Assembly (NCBI GenBank): GCA_900556465.1
Contig: USPK01000015.1
Span: 1-30,322 of the forward strand
Reading direction: 5' to 3'
DNA: 30,322 nt
DNA from: an uncultured Prevotella sp.
GTDB taxonomy: Bacteria; Bacteroidota; Bacteroidia; Bacteroidales; Bacteroidaceae
In this document: piece after piece, positions 29,569 to 30,322 of the stretch
Layout of the letters: every line of letters begins with the position of its first letter
How positions within the stretch are numbered: position 1 is the first letter of the stretch
The notes under the pieces: model-generated
Told to the model about the DNA's origin: nothing
What the model saw: only the letters and a program-made list of their open reading frames with translations
Database searches by the model: none
Position numbers and translations under genes: made by a program

Positions 29569-30285
29569 GTGTTCCGATTTCTCATCTTTCTCCTGAAACT
29601 GTTCGTAGGCGCCCTGGCCCTGTTCCTGCTCACCTCGGTCCTGGCCGTCGTGGCCTATCGCTGGCTGCCCGTGAAGGTTACGCCCCTGATGTTGATTCGC
29701 AGCTGGCAGCACAGGGGCGACCCTACCTATACCGACTGGCACCACGAGTGGGTGCCGCTGGACAGCATCTCGCCCTATCTGCCGGTGGCCGTGATGGCTT
29801 CCGAGGACCAGAATTTCCCCAAGCACAACGGCTTCGACTTCGAGGCCATTCTGGAGGCCCAGTTGGAATACGAGCGCGGCGGACGCCGGCGCGGCGCCAG
29901 CACCATCAGTCAGCAGACGGCCAAGAATGTCTTTCTCTGGCCCAAGTCCTCCTGGCTGCGCAAGGGATTGGAGGCGTACTTCACCGTACTGATTGAGGCC
30001 ATCTGGTCCAAGACGCGCATCATGGAGGTCTACCTGAACAGCATCGAGATGGGGCCCGGCATTTACGGGGCCGAGGCGGTGGCGCGGGAGAACTTCGGGT
30101 GTTCGGCCTATCGCCTGAGCCGTTCCGATTGTGCCCTGATTGCTGCCACGTTGCCCAATCCGCTGCGCTACAGTTCCCGGCAGCCCAGCGATTACATGCG
30201 GCGGCGCCAGCAGCAAATCAAGCGCCAGATGAAGCACATCGACTTCCTGAGCGTAGAGTTGGAGAAGTTGAAATACAAGGAGTAA
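29569..30285 (+). CDS. mtgA: monofunctional peptidoglycan glycosyltransferase (GT51)
   Basis: MtgA polymerises lipid II into glycan strands at the membrane without a transpeptidase domain. The 238-residue protein has one N-terminal membrane helix (about residues 5-30) and the GT51 motifs: ASEDQNFPKHNGFDF with catalytic Glu79, GASTISQQTAKNVFLW, the SKTRIMEVYLNSIEMGPGIYGAEAV block with the second Glu, and ALIAATLPNP. The start is GTG; the ATG at 29483 is out of frame and no other in-frame start gives the full membrane helix. No consensus promoter is seen between the terminator and this start. Confidence 0.95.
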   Translation: MFRFLIFLLKLFVGALALFLLTSVLAVVAYRWLPVKVTPLMLIRSWQHRGDPTYTDWHHEWVPLDSISPYLPVAVMASEDQNFPKHNGFDFEAILEAQLEYERGGRRRGASTISQQTAKNVFLWPKSSWLRKGLEAYFTVLIEAIWSKTRIMEVYLNSIEMGPGIYGAEAVARENFGCSAYRLSRSDCALIAATLPNPLRYSSRQPSDYMRRRQQQIKRQMKHIDFLSVELEKLKYKE

Positions 30286-30322
30286 ACCGGGCGTTCCGTT
30301 TACTTGGCGGCGCGGCTTGTCC

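Noticed and set aside
29068..30237. 389-codon minus-strand open frame
   Set aside because: Covers the DUF3127 and mtgA genes in antisense and crosses their terminator. No promoter box or known family.

Overview
The window reads as chromosomal core DNA from a fairly GC-rich member of the Bacteroidota, most likely Bacteroidales. The signs are the TAnnTTTG -7 promoter boxes (three with a TTTG -33 box exactly 20 nt upstream), the lack of Shine-Dalgarno-led starts, families typical of this phylum (DUF1573, DUF3127, DUF4835, DUF5103, DUF4595-like and DUF6359-like lipoproteins), a GH29 fucosidase, and the gene order dnaN / exonuclease / coaBC / DUF4835 / recN. I see no insertion sequence, prophage or CRISPR array. 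Genus cannot be fixed from the sequence alone.

Layout. 1-2836: the 5' part of an initiator tRNA, a 600-bp non-coding stretch with 21-nt repeats, a DUF3737 protein and the septal-wall enzyme mltG, all on the minus strand. 3009-5819: a plus-strand lutABC lactate-oxidation operon closed by a strong two-way terminator. 5913-8296: minus-strand rnz, a flavodoxin-like reductase and ruvC. 8337-10951: plus-strand DUF1573 protein, mannose-1-phosphate guanylyltransferase and mutY, whose end overlaps the convergent operon by 17 bp. 10935-15240: minus-strand operon of GH29 fucosidase, type IX secretion plug-like protein, D-2-hydroxyacid dehydrogenase and TRIC/UPF0126 channel. 15283-15690: the RNase P RNA gene, divergent from the fucosidase. 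15912-18916: minus-strand DUF4595-like lipoprotein, DMT transporter and mazG. 19076-19557: a second block of 21-nt repeats and a tRNA-Ser/tRNA-Glu operon with its own complete promoter and terminator.

19586-28805 is one long minus-strand run: dnaN, a DEDDh exonuclease, coaBC, DUF4835, recN, a trypsin-fold/TPR protein, a HisC-like protein and a small lipoprotein. The first part combines replication and repair (clamp, exonuclease, RecN) with coenzyme A synthesis. The last part is odd: two neighbouring genes look like enzymes that have lost their catalytic residues, and the second is translationally coupled to the lipoprotein. 28954-30285: divergent plus-strand DUF3127 protein with an SSB-like acidic tail, then mtgA.

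The most interesting points are the HisC-like protein without its PLP lysine, the neighbouring inactive protease-fold TPR protein, the SSB-like tail on the DUF3127 protein, the 21-nt quasi-palindromic repeat family shared by two intergenic regions, and the recurrent way -7 boxes offer false TTG starts. I found no convincing complete new multi-gene system; the tail of the dnaN run is the best candidate.
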